Numbered from the stretch's first letter, positions 24,293 through 34,472 are shown. The stretch is 37,344 nt of DNA from Candidatus Hydrogenedentota bacterium (GCA_012719295.1 JAAYAQ010000255.1:1-37344); one strand, 5' to 3'. Notes: a model not told the origin generated them from the sequence alone. Program-made: numbers and translations.

Positions 24293-25318
24293 TCAGTAGG
24301 TCATTTTGCCCACTTGGACCTTACCGCGGAATACCCAGTAGATGACGCTCGTGTAGGCCAGCACGAACGGCATGCCCAGGATCGCGATGGTGAGCATGAT
24401 CTTCAGGGTTTTTGCCGACGAGGCGGCGTTGTAGACGTCCAGATTGAACGCGGGATCGATGTTCGAGAGCACCAGATTCGGCCACAGCGTGATGCCCAGA
24501 AGGCCATTGAACGCCGCGATGGCCACCGCCGACGACACGAACGCCGCCAGGAGCCGGTTCTTCGAGAGCGAACGCGGAATGTTTACGATGGCCAGCACGC
24601 TGACAGCGACGGCGGCCCACGCCGCGGGATGCGCCCGGAAATTGTCGAGCGCATGGCCAAGCTTCGCGAGCGTATAGAGCGTTACCGCGAGGTAAGTCAC
24701 GAGGAAGAAGGTGAAGGTCTTCGCGGCCCACCCGCGCACCCGCTGCTGAAGCTCCCCTTCCGTCTTGAGACACAGGTAGAGGTTGCCGTGCATCGTGAAC
24801 ATCGCCAACGCGAACACGCCGACCAGCAACTGATACGGTCCCAGCAAATCGAAAAACGTCCCCACGTACTCGATATTGCCGTTGACCTCTTTGACGGGGA
24901 TGCCGGTCATCGCGTTGCCGACGGCCACTCCGAACAGGAGCGTGGCGACGGCGCTGCCGAGGGCGAATGCCCAGTCCCAGAAACTCCGCCAGGCGGGATG
25001 GTCAAGTTTGCTGCGGAGTTCGAGCGAAATGGCCCGGAAGATCAGGGCGTAGAGGAGCAGCATGAACGCGGTGTAAAACCCCGAAAACACCGTGGCATAG
25101 ACTTCCGGGAACGCCGCGAACATGGCGCCGCCAAACGTGACGAGCCAGACTTCGTTTCCGTCCCAGAACGGCCCGATCGAATTGAGCAGCACCCGGCGGT
25201 CGCGGTCGTTGCGCACGAACGGGTGCAGGATGCCCACGCCCAGGTCGAACCCGTCGAGGATGGCGTATCCTGCAAGCAGGATACCCAGCAGGAAAAACCA
25301 GATCGTGTTGAGGTCCAT
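24293..25318 (-). CDS. cydB: Cytochrome bd ubiquinol oxidase subunit II
   Basis: This is a 341-residue membrane protein with eight or nine hydrophobic segments. Start at ATG 25318, with GGAGGAAGGG upstream inside the 3' end of cydA; the gap after cydA is 4 bases, so translation is coupled. The N-terminus LNTIWFFLLGILLAGYAILDGFDLGVG and the following FVRNDRDRRVLLNSIGPFWDGNEVWL are the CydB family signatures. CydB supports the quinol oxidase CydA and has no haem ligands of its own in the classical enzyme. The complex reduces oxygen to water with quinol electrons at high oxygen affinity in the cytoplasmic membrane. No cydDC exporter genes are in the window. The frame stays open upstream of the ATG through cydA, but that extension is an overlap artefact. 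Confidence 0.95.
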   Translation of the reverse strand: MDLNTIWFFLLGILLAGYAILDGFDLGVGILHPFVRNDRDRRVLLNSIGPFWDGNEVWLVTFGGAMFAAFPEVYATVFSGFYTAFMLLLYALIFRAISLELRSKLDHPAWRSFWDWAFALGSAVATLLFGVAVGNAMTGIPVKEVNGNIEYVGTFFDLLGPYQLLVGVFALAMFTMHGNLYLCLKTEGELQQRVRGWAAKTFTFFLVTYLAVTLYTLAKLGHALDNFRAHPAAWAAVAVSVLAIVNIPRSLSKNRLLAAFVSSAVAIAAFNGLLGITLWPNLVLSNIDPAFNLDVYNAASSAKTLKIMLTIAILGMPFVLAYTSVIYWVFRGKVQVGKMTY

Positions 25319-25322
25319 GCGC

Positions 25323-26777
<1,455 letters not shown>

Positions 26778-26843
26778 GACCCAGTATCCCCGTTATATGC
26801 CTTGGCCCTCTTTGGCGCGCAGGCGCCCCGGCCGCCCTGCTGT

Positions 26844-26905
26844 CATGCCGGCTCGACCCCGGACGGGTGGCGTCCCCGCCACGGCGCCGCCGGCGCCACG
26901 GCATG
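26844..26905. repeat. Nested inverted repeats, possible three-way-junction RNA or extragenic palindromic element
   Basis: An outer perfect 7-base stem (CATGCCG 26844-26850 with CGGCATG 26899-26905) encloses two perfect 6-base hairpins, GTGGCG-tccc-CGCCAC (26867-26882) and GGCGCC-gcc-GGCGCC (26883-26897). The fold is possible on either strand. It lies 66-128 bases before the cydA start, so it may be part of the cydAB leader, or a dispersed REP-like element. Confidence 0.4.
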
Positions 26906-27024
26906 TGAGCCGATGCCAGGAATATACCTTTCCGTCCGAGACCCTGTAAAGCCTGCCCCGCCCGCGAAATGCGGCGGCGCTGCGCCGAAACGCCGCGGCC
27001 GCGCCGAGCGGACCGGTTGGAGCC

Positions 27025-27067
27025 GTGAAAAAACCGGGAAACGGGCCGGCGGGGCCCGGTTTCCCGG
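27025..27067 (-). terminator. Intrinsic terminator of the DUF1858 gene
   Basis: CCGGGAAACGGGCC (27034-27047) pairs with the facing GGCCCGGTTTCCCGG (one bulged G), giving a stem of about 14 pairs with a short loop. On the minus strand the stem is followed by TTTTTTC. It begins 39 bases after the stop of the gene at 27107-27373 and isolates it from cydAB. Confidence 0.8.
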
Positions 27068-27106
27068 CGTTCAGCGCGAGATATGTGCGCTCCGGTCAGC
27101 CTGGTT

Positions 27107-27373
27107 CTACGCCTGGGGCTCCTCTTCGAGCAGGCTCTCCAGGACTTCCAGCAGGGCATCCGGATCGATGCCGTAGCCGGCGCATACCTGCCCGATGGTC
27201 TCAAACTGTCCCAGAGCGCAATGGGAACATCCGCCCAGGTGGAATGCCGCGAATACCTCGCGGACGCGGGGATGCACCTGCATGGCTTCTTGGATGGGCA
27301 TGTCGAGATGAAAGATCGGCTCTGCGTTCGGCTGATTGGCTGCCGGGGCCTCGGTTTTGTCGGTATCGGCCAT
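27107..27373 (-). CDS. DUF1858 (hybrid-cluster/ScdA-associated) small CxxC protein
   Basis: This is an 88-residue cytoplasmic protein. ATG 27373 has AAAGGAGA upstream. After a disordered N-terminus, FHLDMPIQEAMQVHPRVREVF leads into GGCSHCALGQFETIGQVC with C49, C52 and C64, the DUF1858 signature. The domain occurs alone and at the N-terminus of ScdA/RIC-type di-iron repair proteins and hybrid-cluster proteins. A role in redox sensing or Fe-S/nitrosative-stress repair is suggested by family but unproven. It lies 23 bases after the 74-residue gene and is followed by an intrinsic terminator. The suf operon and nadA are close by on the same strand, which fits an Fe-S-related role. Confidence 0.75.
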   Translation of the reverse strand: MADTDKTEAPAANQPNAEPIFHLDMPIQEAMQVHPRVREVFAAFHLGGCSHCALGQFETIGQVCAGYGIDPDALLEVLESLLEEEPQA

Positions 27374-27396
27374 GGTTCGTCTCCTTTGGTTGGGAC

Positions 27397-27621
27397 TTAT
27401 CCGCCCTGATTCCAGTACTGCTCGAATTCCTCCTGCGAGGATTCGCGGAGCATGTCAGGCCGGTATAGTTTTTTCACAATGGGGTCGGCGACCCGCTCCA
27501 GTTCCCCCGTTCCGTCGATGTGGGTAACGTAGCGGAGCACCTTCTGGTTATCGTCACATTCGTAGTAGATGGTGGCGTCGCCTTTACCCGGAACGGGTTG
27601 CGATGTTTTGTAATAACGCAT
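27397..27621 (-). CDS. Conserved-looking hypothetical 74-residue protein
   Basis: I chose ATG 27621 because AAGGGGG lies 6 bases upstream; the frame is open further up but without a ribosome site. The product starts MRYYKTSQPVPGKGDATIYY and runs on as alternating strands (VLRYVTHIDGTGELERVAD) with an acidic helix at the end (SSQEEFEQYW). No cysteines, no signal peptide, no membrane segment. It distantly recalls small beta-rich DUF6881-like proteins, but I do not recognise it firmly. It sits between nadA (69 bases upstream) and the DUF1858 gene (23 bases downstream), so it is probably co-transcribed with them. Confidence 0.6.
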   Translation of the reverse strand: MRYYKTSQPVPGKGDATIYYECDDNQKVLRYVTHIDGTGELERVADPIVKKLYRPDMLRESSQEEFEQYWNQGG

Positions 27622-27690
27622 CGGTTTCCCCCTTTTACTGCTGCATTCCCATAGACTTAACAAACTCGGGAGATGGGCCATTCCAGCGTA

Positions 27691-28764
27691 TCAGGAAATT
27701 GCCAGCATGTTGTCGATCGGGACCCGGGCGTCCCGGAGGATGGCTTCAGGCAATTCTATCTGGTACTGCAGCTTTTGGAGCGCTTCGAGCGTATCTTCCA
27801 GGGTGATCAGGGCCATGTGGGGGCACTGGTGGCTGCACATGCGGATCATTTCCTTGTCGGGATTTTCCGCGGCGAGGTTGTCGCCCATGCTGCACTCCGT
27901 AAACAGCATGAACTGTTTGGCATCGGACGCCTTGACCACATCAACCATCTTTTTGGTGCTGCCGGAGATATCCACCTTCGCGATGACCTCCGGTTTGCAT
28001 TCGGGGTGAGCGATGGTGACGGCTTCCGGGAACTGTTGTTTCACGGCGTCGACGTGTTCGGGCTCGAACAGTTCATGCACTTCGCAGTGCGCGCCCCAGC
28101 CGATCACCGCGGGCGTATCGGCGCGCAACTCCTTCTCGGAGCCGGGAATCCAGCCCTGGATGAATGCGAGACCCAGTTCACGGGCGGTGTTGTGCGCGAG
28201 GAACTCGTCCGGCACGAAGATGATGTGTTTGTGACCCTTGTTGAGAAGATATCGCACCACCGCATCGGCATTTCCCGAGGTGCAGCAGTAATCGGAGACG
28301 GCCTTGGTTTCGGCGTGGGTGTTGACGTAACTCACGACGGGCGCGCCCGGGAACCGTTCTTTGAGGGCCCGCACATCGTCGGCCGTGATGCCTTCGGCCA
28401 GGGAACAACCCGCTTCGAGGTTCGGCAGCAGCACCATCCGGTTCGGATTAAGGATCTTGGCGGTTTCGGCCATGAACTTGACGCCGCAGAACACGATGAT
28501 ATCCGCCTCGGATTGCGCGGATACCCGCGACAACTGGAGCGAATCGCCGACGTTGTCCGGCACCGAGCAATACAGGGCGGGTTCCATGTAGTTGTGTCCG
28601 AGGATGATGGCGTTCAGTTCCCGTTTGAGCCGGTTGATCTCGAAGGCGAGCTGCGCTTTTGCCTGAATCTCCACGTCCGGGATGAGCCGGTGCAGTTTGG
28701 CACGCATGCTTTCGAGCAGGTCCTCGAACGCCTGTGTGTGGCGGGTAGCGCGGGTGTTCGTCAT
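27691..28764 (-). CDS. nadA: Quinolinate synthase
   Basis: This is a 357-residue protein. ATG 28764 has AGAGGAAC upstream. It condenses iminoaspartate with dihydroxyacetone phosphate to quinolinate for NAD synthesis and needs a [4Fe-4S] cluster. Cluster cysteines are present: C120 in NLEAGCSLAEG, C227 in WGAHCEVHELF and C310/C314 in RMCSHQCPHM. LGHNYMEPAL, SYVNTHAETKA and HPECKPEV are substrate-site motifs of the family. Length and motif order are normal. No nadB or nadC is in the window. A good minus-strand promoter lies at 28926-28898, and the 74-residue and DUF1858 genes follow. Confidence 0.95.
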   Translation of the reverse strand: MTNTRATRHTQAFEDLLESMRAKLHRLIPDVEIQAKAQLAFEINRLKRELNAIILGHNYMEPALYCSVPDNVGDSLQLSRVSAQSEADIIVFCGVKFMAETAKILNPNRMVLLPNLEAGCSLAEGITADDVRALKERFPGAPVVSYVNTHAETKAVSDYCCTSGNADAVVRYLLNKGHKHIIFVPDEFLAHNTARELGLAFIQGWIPGSEKELRADTPAVIGWGAHCEVHELFEPEHVDAVKQQFPEAVTIAHPECKPEVIAKVDISGSTKKMVDVVKASDAKQFMLFTECSMGDNLAAENPDKEMIRMCSHQCPHMALITLEDTLEALQKLQYQIELPEAILRDARVPIDNMLAIS

Positions 28765-28897
28765 CGCCTTTGTTCCTCTCGGGGTTGCAGCCCAGGCGGT
28801 TGTTTCGAAAAAGGCCTTGGGGACAGTGTCTTGCCGGTGACCGCCATCGCCAATGCCCTGTCATTTCGGAGCCCATCGAACAAGCCGATAGGCCCGT

Positions 28898-28926
28898 ATG
28901 CTAGCACCCCATGGCGCCTCAATCAA
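28898..28926 (-). promoter_or_regulatory. Candidate sigma-70 promoter of nadA
   Basis: On the minus strand TTGATT (28926-28921), a 17-base spacer and TAGCAT (28903-28898), each matching the consensus at four of six positions, with the spacer at the optimum. Predicted leader of about 125 bases before the nadA start at 28764. The rest of the gap between nadA and sufU holds only the hairpin at 28994-29028. Confidence 0.45.
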
Positions 28927-28993
28927 AATCCTGTTTTCTCACGGGAACGCCTCCGAATCGCCTGTCCGGTGAGACCTGATGGCGCACAATGGA

Positions 28994-29028
28994 TCCGCCG
29001 GAGACCGCGGAACGGGTCCGAAGGCGGA
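28994..29028 (-). terminator. Possible hairpin terminator after sufU
   Basis: TCCGCC (28994-28999) pairs with GGCGGA (29023-29028), and GGAGACC/GGTCC continue the stem with a 2-base bulge. It lies about 27 bases after the sufU stop. There is no U-run on the minus strand, so it would be a weak or Rho-assisted terminator. Confidence 0.3.
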
Positions 29029-29055
29029 CAAGCGCCGAGGCCAGCGGGCGGGACG

Positions 29056-29511
29056 CTACTCCGTAGTGACGGACGAATGCGTTCCGCGCAAGGCGCTGAG
29101 CAGGGCGTGCCATGACAGGGTCGCGCACTTGATGCGAATCGGAAACTCCCGGACGCCCGAGAAGACCGCGAGTTTTCCGACGGCCTTTTCATCGATGGGC
29201 GCGTCGGGTTTGGCCGTGACCATGCGGTGGAACTGAACAAAGAGGTCTTCGGCCTCGCGAACGGTCTTGCCCTTGAGGAGGGTCGTCATGAGGGAGGCCG
29301 AGGATTTCGCGATGGCACAGCCCCGGCCCTCGAAGCTGATGTCGGCGATGACGTCGCCGTCGAGTTTCAGATACAGCGTGAAGTGGTCCCCGCACAAGGG
29401 GTTGTGCCCCTCGATCCGGCGGTCGGCGTCCTCCATGGCATGGAAATTCCGCGGTTTGCGGTTGTGTTCGAGGATCACTTGTTCGTAGAGGGCGCGGTTG
29501 CTCTGTCCCAT
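29056..29511 (-). CDS. sufU: SufU-type iron-sulfur/zinc scaffold and sulfurtransferase protein
   Basis: This is a 151-residue protein. Cysteines C40 (NPLCGD, with D42), C65 (GRGCAIAKSS) and C129 (RIKCATLSW) are the SufU/IscU set. The extra segment between C65 and C129 and the lack of the IscU LPPVK motif favour SufU. In Gram-positive bacteria SufU binds zinc and accepts persulfide sulfur from SufS for transfer to SufBCD. Its ATG at 29511 overlaps the sufS stop by one base (TAATG), so translation is coupled. It is last in the sufBCDSU operon; no sufE is seen, so SufU is the likely partner of SufS here. Confidence 0.92.
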   Translation of the reverse strand: MGQSNRALYEQVILEHNRKPRNFHAMEDADRRIEGHNPLCGDHFTLYLKLDGDVIADISFEGRGCAIAKSSASLMTTLLKGKTVREAEDLFVQFHRMVTAKPDAPIDEKAVGKLAVFSGVREFPIRIKCATLSWHALLSALRGTHSSVTTE

Positions 29512-30779
29512 TACCCGAAAACCTCATGTACGCGTTCGAGGGCCTTGCCGAGCGCGTCGAGTTCCTCGCGCGTATTGTAGAATGCCAGCGAGGCGCGCGC
29601 GGTGGCCGGCACGTCAAAGCGTTCCATTAAGGGCTGAGCGCAATGGTGGCCGGCGCGTATGGCAATGCCTTCGCCATCGAGCATCTGGCCGATATCATGC
29701 GGATGCGCCGCATCCATTACAAACGAAAGAACGGAGGCCTTGTGGGCTGCGTTGCCGAGGATGCGCACGCCGTCGATGGAGTGCAGAACCTCGGTCCCGT
29801 ATTGGAGCAGTTCGGCCTCATGGGCCGCGATGCGGTCCATGCCCACGTGATTCAGGTAGTCGATGGCGGCGCCCAGGCCGATCGCGCCCGCGATGTCGGG
29901 CGTGCCCGCTTCAAACTTGTGGGGCAGCGAATTGAAGATCGTCTTGTCGAAGCGGACCGACAGGATCATGTCGCCGCCGGTCTGGTAGGGGGGCATCTCC
30001 TCGAGCAGCTCGGCCCGGCCGTAGAGCACGCCGATGCCCGTGGGACCGAACACCTTGTGTCCCGAGAACACGAAGAAATCGCAGCCCAGCTCGAGGACGT
30101 CGATCGCCAGATGGGGAACCGCCTGGGCGCCGTCGACCAGCACGGGCACGCCCCGGGCGTGCGCCATACCGATCAGTTCCTTGACGGGATTCACCGAGCC
30201 GAGGGCGTTCGAGACGTACGTGACTGCCACGAGTTTCGTGCGGCCGGTGAGCATGCGCTGGAACGCTTGGACGTCGAGCTCGCCCGTGTCGGTGATGGGG
30301 GCGACCCGGAGCCGGGCGCCCTTTTCCTCGCACAGCACCTGCCAGGGCACGATGTTGGAATGGTGTTCCATGTGGGTGATCAGGATTTCGTCGCCGGCCT
30401 TCACGTGCTGGCGGCCGTAGGTCTGGGCGACGAGATTGATGCCCTCCGTCGTGCCGCGTGTGAAGATGATTTCGCATTTCAGGCGGGCCCGGATGAAGTC
30501 TCTCACTTTGTGGCGGGCCGCGTCGTAGGCCCTGGTCGAGGCCTCGCTCAGCTGATACAGCCCCCGGTGGACGTTCGCGTTGGTCTCCGCGTAATACCGG
30601 GCGAGCGCGTCAAGCACCGCCTGCGGCTTCTGGCTGGTGGCGGCGTTGTCGAGATACACGAGGGGTTTCCCGTGCACCGTCGTCTGGAGTATCGGAAAGT
30701 CGCGCCGGAGCGCGGCCACGTCGAATATGGATGTCGCATTGGAAGGGATTCCGGAGCTCATCTCCCGGACGGCTCGCAT
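29511..30779 (-). CDS. sufS: Cysteine desulfurase SufS
   Basis: This is a 422-residue PLP enzyme that removes sulfur from cysteine as an enzyme-bound persulfide. ATG 30779 has AGGCGG upstream; ATG 30761 is an alternative. K242 in FSGHKVFGPTG holds PLP and C380 in IRAGHHCAQP is the persulfide cysteine, the type II (SufS/CsdA) active-site form. ITHMEHHSNIVPWQ and RGTTEGIN are family motifs. It lies 25 bases after sufD and overlaps sufU by one base. Cytoplasmic; works with SufU and SufBCD. Confidence 0.95.
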   Translation of the reverse strand: MRAVREMSSGIPSNATSIFDVAALRRDFPILQTTVHGKPLVYLDNAATSQKPQAVLDALARYYAETNANVHRGLYQLSEASTRAYDAARHKVRDFIRARLKCEIIFTRGTTEGINLVAQTYGRQHVKAGDEILITHMEHHSNIVPWQVLCEEKGARLRVAPITDTGELDVQAFQRMLTGRTKLVAVTYVSNALGSVNPVKELIGMAHARGVPVLVDGAQAVPHLAIDVLELGCDFFVFSGHKVFGPTGIGVLYGRAELLEEMPPYQTGGDMILSVRFDKTIFNSLPHKFEAGTPDIAGAIGLGAAIDYLNHVGMDRIAAHEAELLQYGTEVLHSIDGVRILGNAAHKASVLSFVMDAAHPHDIGQMLDGEGIAIRAGHHCAQPLMERFDVPATARASLAFYNTREELDALGKALERVHEVFG

Positions 30780-30804
30780 GATGTCCGCCTTTCTGCGCGT
30801 TCCC

Positions 30805-32130
30805 TCACTTCTGGGGGCTGTAGCGGTTGTAGATGTAATTGTGCAGCCGGGTCCGCAACGGTTCGACGGAGATGTCGTCGACCACTTCGCCGGCGAACCC
30901 GCACGTCAGGATAGCGCGGGCCATTGCTTCCGAGATGCCGCGGCTCTGAAAATAGAAGATCTGTTCCCGGGGCGGCTGGCCGACGGTCGCGCCATGCGTG
31001 CATTTCACGTCGTCCGCGAAGATCTGCAGGATGGGCCGCGTGTCGATGGCCGCCGCGTCCGAGAGGAGCAAATTGCTGTTGAGCTGGTTCGAGTCGGTTT
31101 TCTGGGCATCCCGGTGCACATGGACCGCGCCGCTGAACACGGCGTGGCTCGTGTCGCCGAGGACACCCTTGTACCGGATGCGGCTGGTGCACTGCGGGCT
31201 GGCGTGCTCGATACCGGTGGCATTGTCGATCAGCTGGTCGCCCTCGGCCAGATAGAGTCCTGCGAGCGACGCGTCCGCCCCCTCGCCCGCAAGGCGCGTC
31301 TTGAGCTCATTCCGGGCGATCTTGCCTCCCAGGAAGGCCGAAAACGAACGAAACACGCTGTTCGCATGCTGCTGTACGCGCACGGACGAAAGGTGATAGC
31401 CGCGGGGGCCCTCATGGAGCACCGCATACCGCTTCAGCACGGCCGCGTCGCCCAAAACGATCTCCGTCACGGCATTATTGAAATACGGCGCCTCTGTCAG
31501 GCCGGCATAGCTTTCGATGAGCGTCACTTCGGCCGTTTCGTCCAGGACAATCAGATTTCGCGGGTGGGCCGCCCTGTTCTCCTGCCTGTTCGTGGTGAGG
31601 TACAGGATGTGGACCGGCGCGGTCTCCGCGTAGCCCCGCGGCGCGTGCACCAGGGCCCCGTCCGTGAGGCAGGCCGAGTTCAGCGCGTTGAAGATGTTGC
31701 CCGAATCGCCCGCGAGCGTGTCGAGATGCTTCCGGGCCAGTGCGCCGTCGGTCCGCACGGCCTCGGCCAGACTGGTTACGTGCAGCCCGCCCGTGTCCGG
31801 GAGTTGAGAGGCTTCGGGAACGAAGAATCCGTCCACGAAGACCAGTTCGGTCCATCCGGGTGCGTTGAACCGGTGCGGGGCGGCCACGGCCGGGTCCGCC
31901 GCTTCGCGGGGGGGCTGCATCGACGGTTCAAACGCGGCCCGCACGATGGGCTTCACGTCCGTGAAGCGCCATTCCTCGTCTTTCCGTGTGGGAAACGAGA
32001 GCGTTTCAAACCGTTTGGCGCCCGAATCACGGAGCTGGCGGAGCCAGCCGGGGGCGTGATCCTCGACAGGCTTCGAGCGCGCGTCGAGGAACTTCTCTTT
32101 ATCGGAAAGCCGTTCAGCAACTTCAGTCAT
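30805..32130 (-). CDS. sufD: Fe-S assembly protein SufD
   Basis: This is a 441-residue protein. Start chosen at ATG 32130, because GGTGGAG sits seven bases upstream of it and only one base upstream of the other ATG at 32136; longer in-frame extensions have no ribosome site. The N-terminal helical part (KPVEDHAPGWLRQLRDSG) leads into the SufB/SufD beta-helix core. The C-terminal VKCTHGATVGQ carries C377 and H379, equivalent to the conserved Cys/His pair used in cluster formation at the SufB-SufD interface, followed by FYFQSRGISEAMARAIL. SufD pairs with SufB and binds SufC. Genes sufC and sufS flank it at 29 and 25 bases. Confidence 0.93.
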   Translation of the reverse strand: MTEVAERLSDKEKFLDARSKPVEDHAPGWLRQLRDSGAKRFETLSFPTRKDEEWRFTDVKPIVRAAFEPSMQPPREAADPAVAAPHRFNAPGWTELVFVDGFFVPEASQLPDTGGLHVTSLAEAVRTDGALARKHLDTLAGDSGNIFNALNSACLTDGALVHAPRGYAETAPVHILYLTTNRQENRAAHPRNLIVLDETAEVTLIESYAGLTEAPYFNNAVTEIVLGDAAVLKRYAVLHEGPRGYHLSSVRVQQHANSVFRSFSAFLGGKIARNELKTRLAGEGADASLAGLYLAEGDQLIDNATGIEHASPQCTSRIRYKGVLGDTSHAVFSGAVHVHRDAQKTDSNQLNSNLLLSDAAAIDTRPILQIFADDVKCTHGATVGQPPREQIFYFQSRGISEAMARAILTCGFAGEVVDDISVEPLRTRLHNYIYNRYSPQK

Positions 32131-32137
32131 CAGCATA

Positions 32138-32144
32138 CTCCACC
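32138..32144 (-). promoter_or_regulatory. Ribosome binding site deciding the sufD start
   Basis: GGTGGAG on the minus strand is seven bases from ATG 32130 and one base from ATG 32136. Normal spacing is only possible for 32130. Confidence 0.6.
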
Positions 32145-32159
32145 GTCGCGCGGGTTGAT

Positions 32160-32927
32160 TCAACCGGCGGCCTGCGCGGCGCTCATGTCGCCGCGCACCC
32201 ATTCGTAGCCCTTTTCCTCGAGTTCCAGCGCCAAGTCCTTGCCGCCCGACCGGACGATCCGGCCCTGGTACATCACGTGAACGAAATCGGGCACGATGTA
32301 GTCCAGCAGGCGCTGGTAATGCGTGACGAGGATCATCGATCGTTCGGGGCTGCGCATCTTGTTGACCCCGTCGGCCACGATGCGCAACGCGTCAATGTCG
32401 AGGCCCGAATCGGTTTCGTCGAGAATGGCCAGCCGGGGCTCCAGGACGGCCAGCTGGAGGATCTCGTTGCGTTTCTTCTCGCCGCCCGAGAACCCTTCGT
32501 TGACGGGACGATCCGCGAACGCGGGGTCAATCGCGACGAGTTCCATCTTTTGCTCGAGCAGTTGCCGGAAATCCATGGCGTCGAGTTCTTCCAGGCCGTG
32601 GCTCCTGCGAATTTCGTTGAGCGCGGCGTGCAGGAAGTAGGCGTTCGTGACGCCGGGAATCTCGACGGGATACTGAAACGCCAGGAACAGGCCGAGCCGG
32701 GCGCGTTCTTCGGCGGGCATCTCGAGCAGATCCTGCCGCAGAAAGGTGACCTCGCCGTCCGTGACCTCGTATTGCTCGTGGCCCGCGAGCACCTGCGCCA
32801 GGGTGCTCTTGCCCGAACCGTTGGGGCCCATGATGGCGTGGACCTCGCCCGGGTGGACGGTCAGATGAACGCCCTTGAGGATCTGGATGTCCTCGACTTT
32901 CGCATGCAAATTACTGATTTCGAGCAT
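32160..32927 (-). CDS. sufC: Fe-S assembly ATPase SufC
   Basis: This is a 255-residue ABC-type ATPase that powers the SufBCD scaffold. Walker A GPNGSGKST (34-42), signature FSGGEKKR (146-153), Walker B with D-loop LAILDETDSGLD (167-178) and the H-loop histidine in ILVTHYQRLL are all intact. FLAFQYPVEIPGV is the SufC-type Q-loop. ATG 32927 directly follows the sufB stop codon (TAA-ATG), showing tight translational coupling. No membrane domain; cytoplasmic complex with SufB and SufD. Confidence 0.96.
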   Translation of the reverse strand: MLEISNLHAKVEDIQILKGVHLTVHPGEVHAIMGPNGSGKSTLAQVLAGHEQYEVTDGEVTFLRQDLLEMPAEERARLGLFLAFQYPVEIPGVTNAYFLHAALNEIRRSHGLEELDAMDFRQLLEQKMELVAIDPAFADRPVNEGFSGGEKKRNEILQLAVLEPRLAILDETDSGLDIDALRIVADGVNKMRSPERSMILVTHYQRLLDYIVPDFVHVMYQGRIVRSGGKDLALELEEKGYEWVRGDMSAAQAAG

Positions 32928-34472
32928 TTAACCTACACTCCCTTCGAGGCTCACGCTCAACAGCTTGGTGGCCTCTACCGCGAACTCCATCGGAAGATGG
33001 TCGAACACCTCTTTACAGAACCCGTTGATCACCATCGATATGGCGTCTTCCGGGCCAATGCCCCGCTGCTTGCAGTAGAACAACTGGTCTTCGCTGATCT
33101 TGGACGTGGACGCTTCGTGTTCCACGCTGGCCGTCTTGTTGCGCACCTCGATGAGCGGGAAGGTGTGCGCGCCGCACTGGTTCCCGATCAGGAGCGAGTC
33201 GCACTGCGTGTAATTCCGCGCATTCTCAGCCCGGGGCATCACTTTGACCATGCCGCGGTAGCTGTTGTTGCCGTGCGCGGCCGAGATGGTTTTCGAGATG
33301 ACCGTGCTGCTGGTGTTCTTGCCCAGGTGGATCATCTTGGTGCCTGTATCGGCCTGCTGGTAATTGGTGCTCAGGGCGACAGAGTAGAATTCGCCCACCG
33401 AGTTGTCGCCCTGGAGGATGCAGCCGGGATACTTCCAGGTAATGGCCGAGCCGGTCTCGACCTGGGTCCACGAGATGCGCGAATTGCGGCCGAGGCATTT
33501 GCCCCGTTTGGTCACGAAGTTGAAGATGCCGCCGCGGCCCTGCTCATCGCCGCTATACCAGTTCTGCACGGTGGAGTAGTTGACGGTGGCGTTGTCGAGG
33601 GCCACCAGTTCCACGACCGCCGCATGGAGCTGGTTCTCGTCGCGCCTGGGGGCGGTGCATCCTTCGAGGTAGTTCACGAAGGCGCCCTCTTCAGCGACAA
33701 TCAGGGTGCGTTCGAACTGGCCCGTGTCGGCCGCGTTGATGCGGAAATAGGTCGACAAGTCCATCGGGCAACGCACGCCTTTGGGGATGTAGCAGAACGA
33801 GCCGTCGCTGAAGACCGCCGAGTTCAGGGCCGCGAAAAAGTTGTCGGTGTACGGCACTACGCTTCCGAGATAGCTGCGCACGAGGTCCGGATGGTTCTTC
33901 ACGGCCTCGGAAAACGAGCAGAAGATGATGCCTTTTTTGGCCAGGATCTCCTGATGGGTCGTGGCCACGGACACGCTGTCGAACACCGCGTCCACCGCCA
34001 CGCCGGACAGGCGCTTCTGCTCTTCGAGCGGGATGCCCAGTTTTTCAAAGGTGTTGAGGAGTTCACGGTCGACCTCGTCGAGGCTGTTCAGCTCCTTTGA
34101 CGTGCGTTTCGGCGCTGCGTAGTACCGCTGGGCCTGGTAGTCGATTTCGGGATAGCGCACGTTGGCCCAGCGGGGCTCGGTCATGGTCTGCCAGTGCCGG
34201 AAGGCCTTCAGGCGCCACTCCAGGAGCCAGGCGGGCTCCTCTTTCTTGGCGGAGATCAGGCGGATGACGTCCTCGTTGAGTCCGTGCGGCACGGTCTCCA
34301 TCTCGATGTCGGTCACCCAGCCGTGCTGGTAGGTCCGGTTGGCCAGCTCGGCGATCTCGCGATTGCTGCGTTCAACGCGCGTGCCGGTGTATTCCGGGGC
34401 CTTGACGGTGTTGTCCGTGGTCTCTGGTGTCATGGTCTCGTCCGTTGTTAAGGGCTTCTTCGTCTGTGCCAT
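32928..34472 (-). CDS. sufB: Fe-S assembly scaffold protein SufB
   Basis: This is a 514-residue scaffold protein. ATG 34472 opens a Thr-rich leader (an internal ATG at 34433 is possible). [21 protein letters not shown] with C424, and EHEASTSKI with E453 match the E. coli SufB residues (C405 and E434, the same 29-residue spacing) needed for cluster assembly. [20 protein letters not shown] and VPKGV-like [10 protein letters not shown] are core motifs. First gene of the sufBCDSU operon; the 143 bases before it show no convincing promoter and no Rrf2/IscR-type regulator gene is adjacent. The next gene upstream on this strand, larA-like, ends at 34616. Confidence 0.96.
   Translation of the reverse strand: MAQTKKPLTTDETMTPETTDNTVKAPEYTGTRVERSNREIAELANRTYQHGWVTDIEMETVPHGLNEDVIRLISAKKEEPAWLLEWRLKAFRHWQTMTEPRWANVRYPEIDYQAQRYYAAPKRTSKELNSLDEVDRELLNTFEKLGIPLEEQKRLSGVAVDAVFDSVSVATTHQEILAKKGIIFCSFSEAVKNHPDLVRSYLGSVVPYTDNFFAALNSAVFSDGSFCYIPKGVRCPMDLSTYFRINAADTGQFERTLIVAEEGAFVNYLEGCTAPRRDENQLHAAVVELVALDNATVNYSTVQNWYSGDEQGRGGIFNFVTKRGKCLGRNSRISWTQVETGSAITWKYPGCILQGDNSVGEFYSVALSTNYQQADTGTKMIHLGKNTSSTVISKTISAAHGNNSYRGMVKVMPRAENARNYTQCDSLLIGNQCGAHTFPLIEVRNKTASVEHEASTSKISEDQLFYCKQRGIGPEDAISMVINGFCKEVFDHLPMEFAVEATKLLSVSLEGSVG

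Larger units (their letters stand above)
26778..27106. other. 329-base intergenic region upstream of cydA
   Basis: No supported gene. It holds the nested inverted repeats at 26844-26905 and the intrinsic terminator of the DUF1858 gene at 27025-27067. A TATAAC at 26797-26792 on the minus strand resembles a -10 but has no -35 and would give an 8-base leader, so I do not call it the cydA promoter. Confidence 0.5.

Noticed and set aside
26792-26797. TATAAC on the minus strand as the cydA -10 box
   Set aside because: No -35 at a usable distance, and transcription would start about 8 bases before the ATG, leaving no room for a ribosome site.
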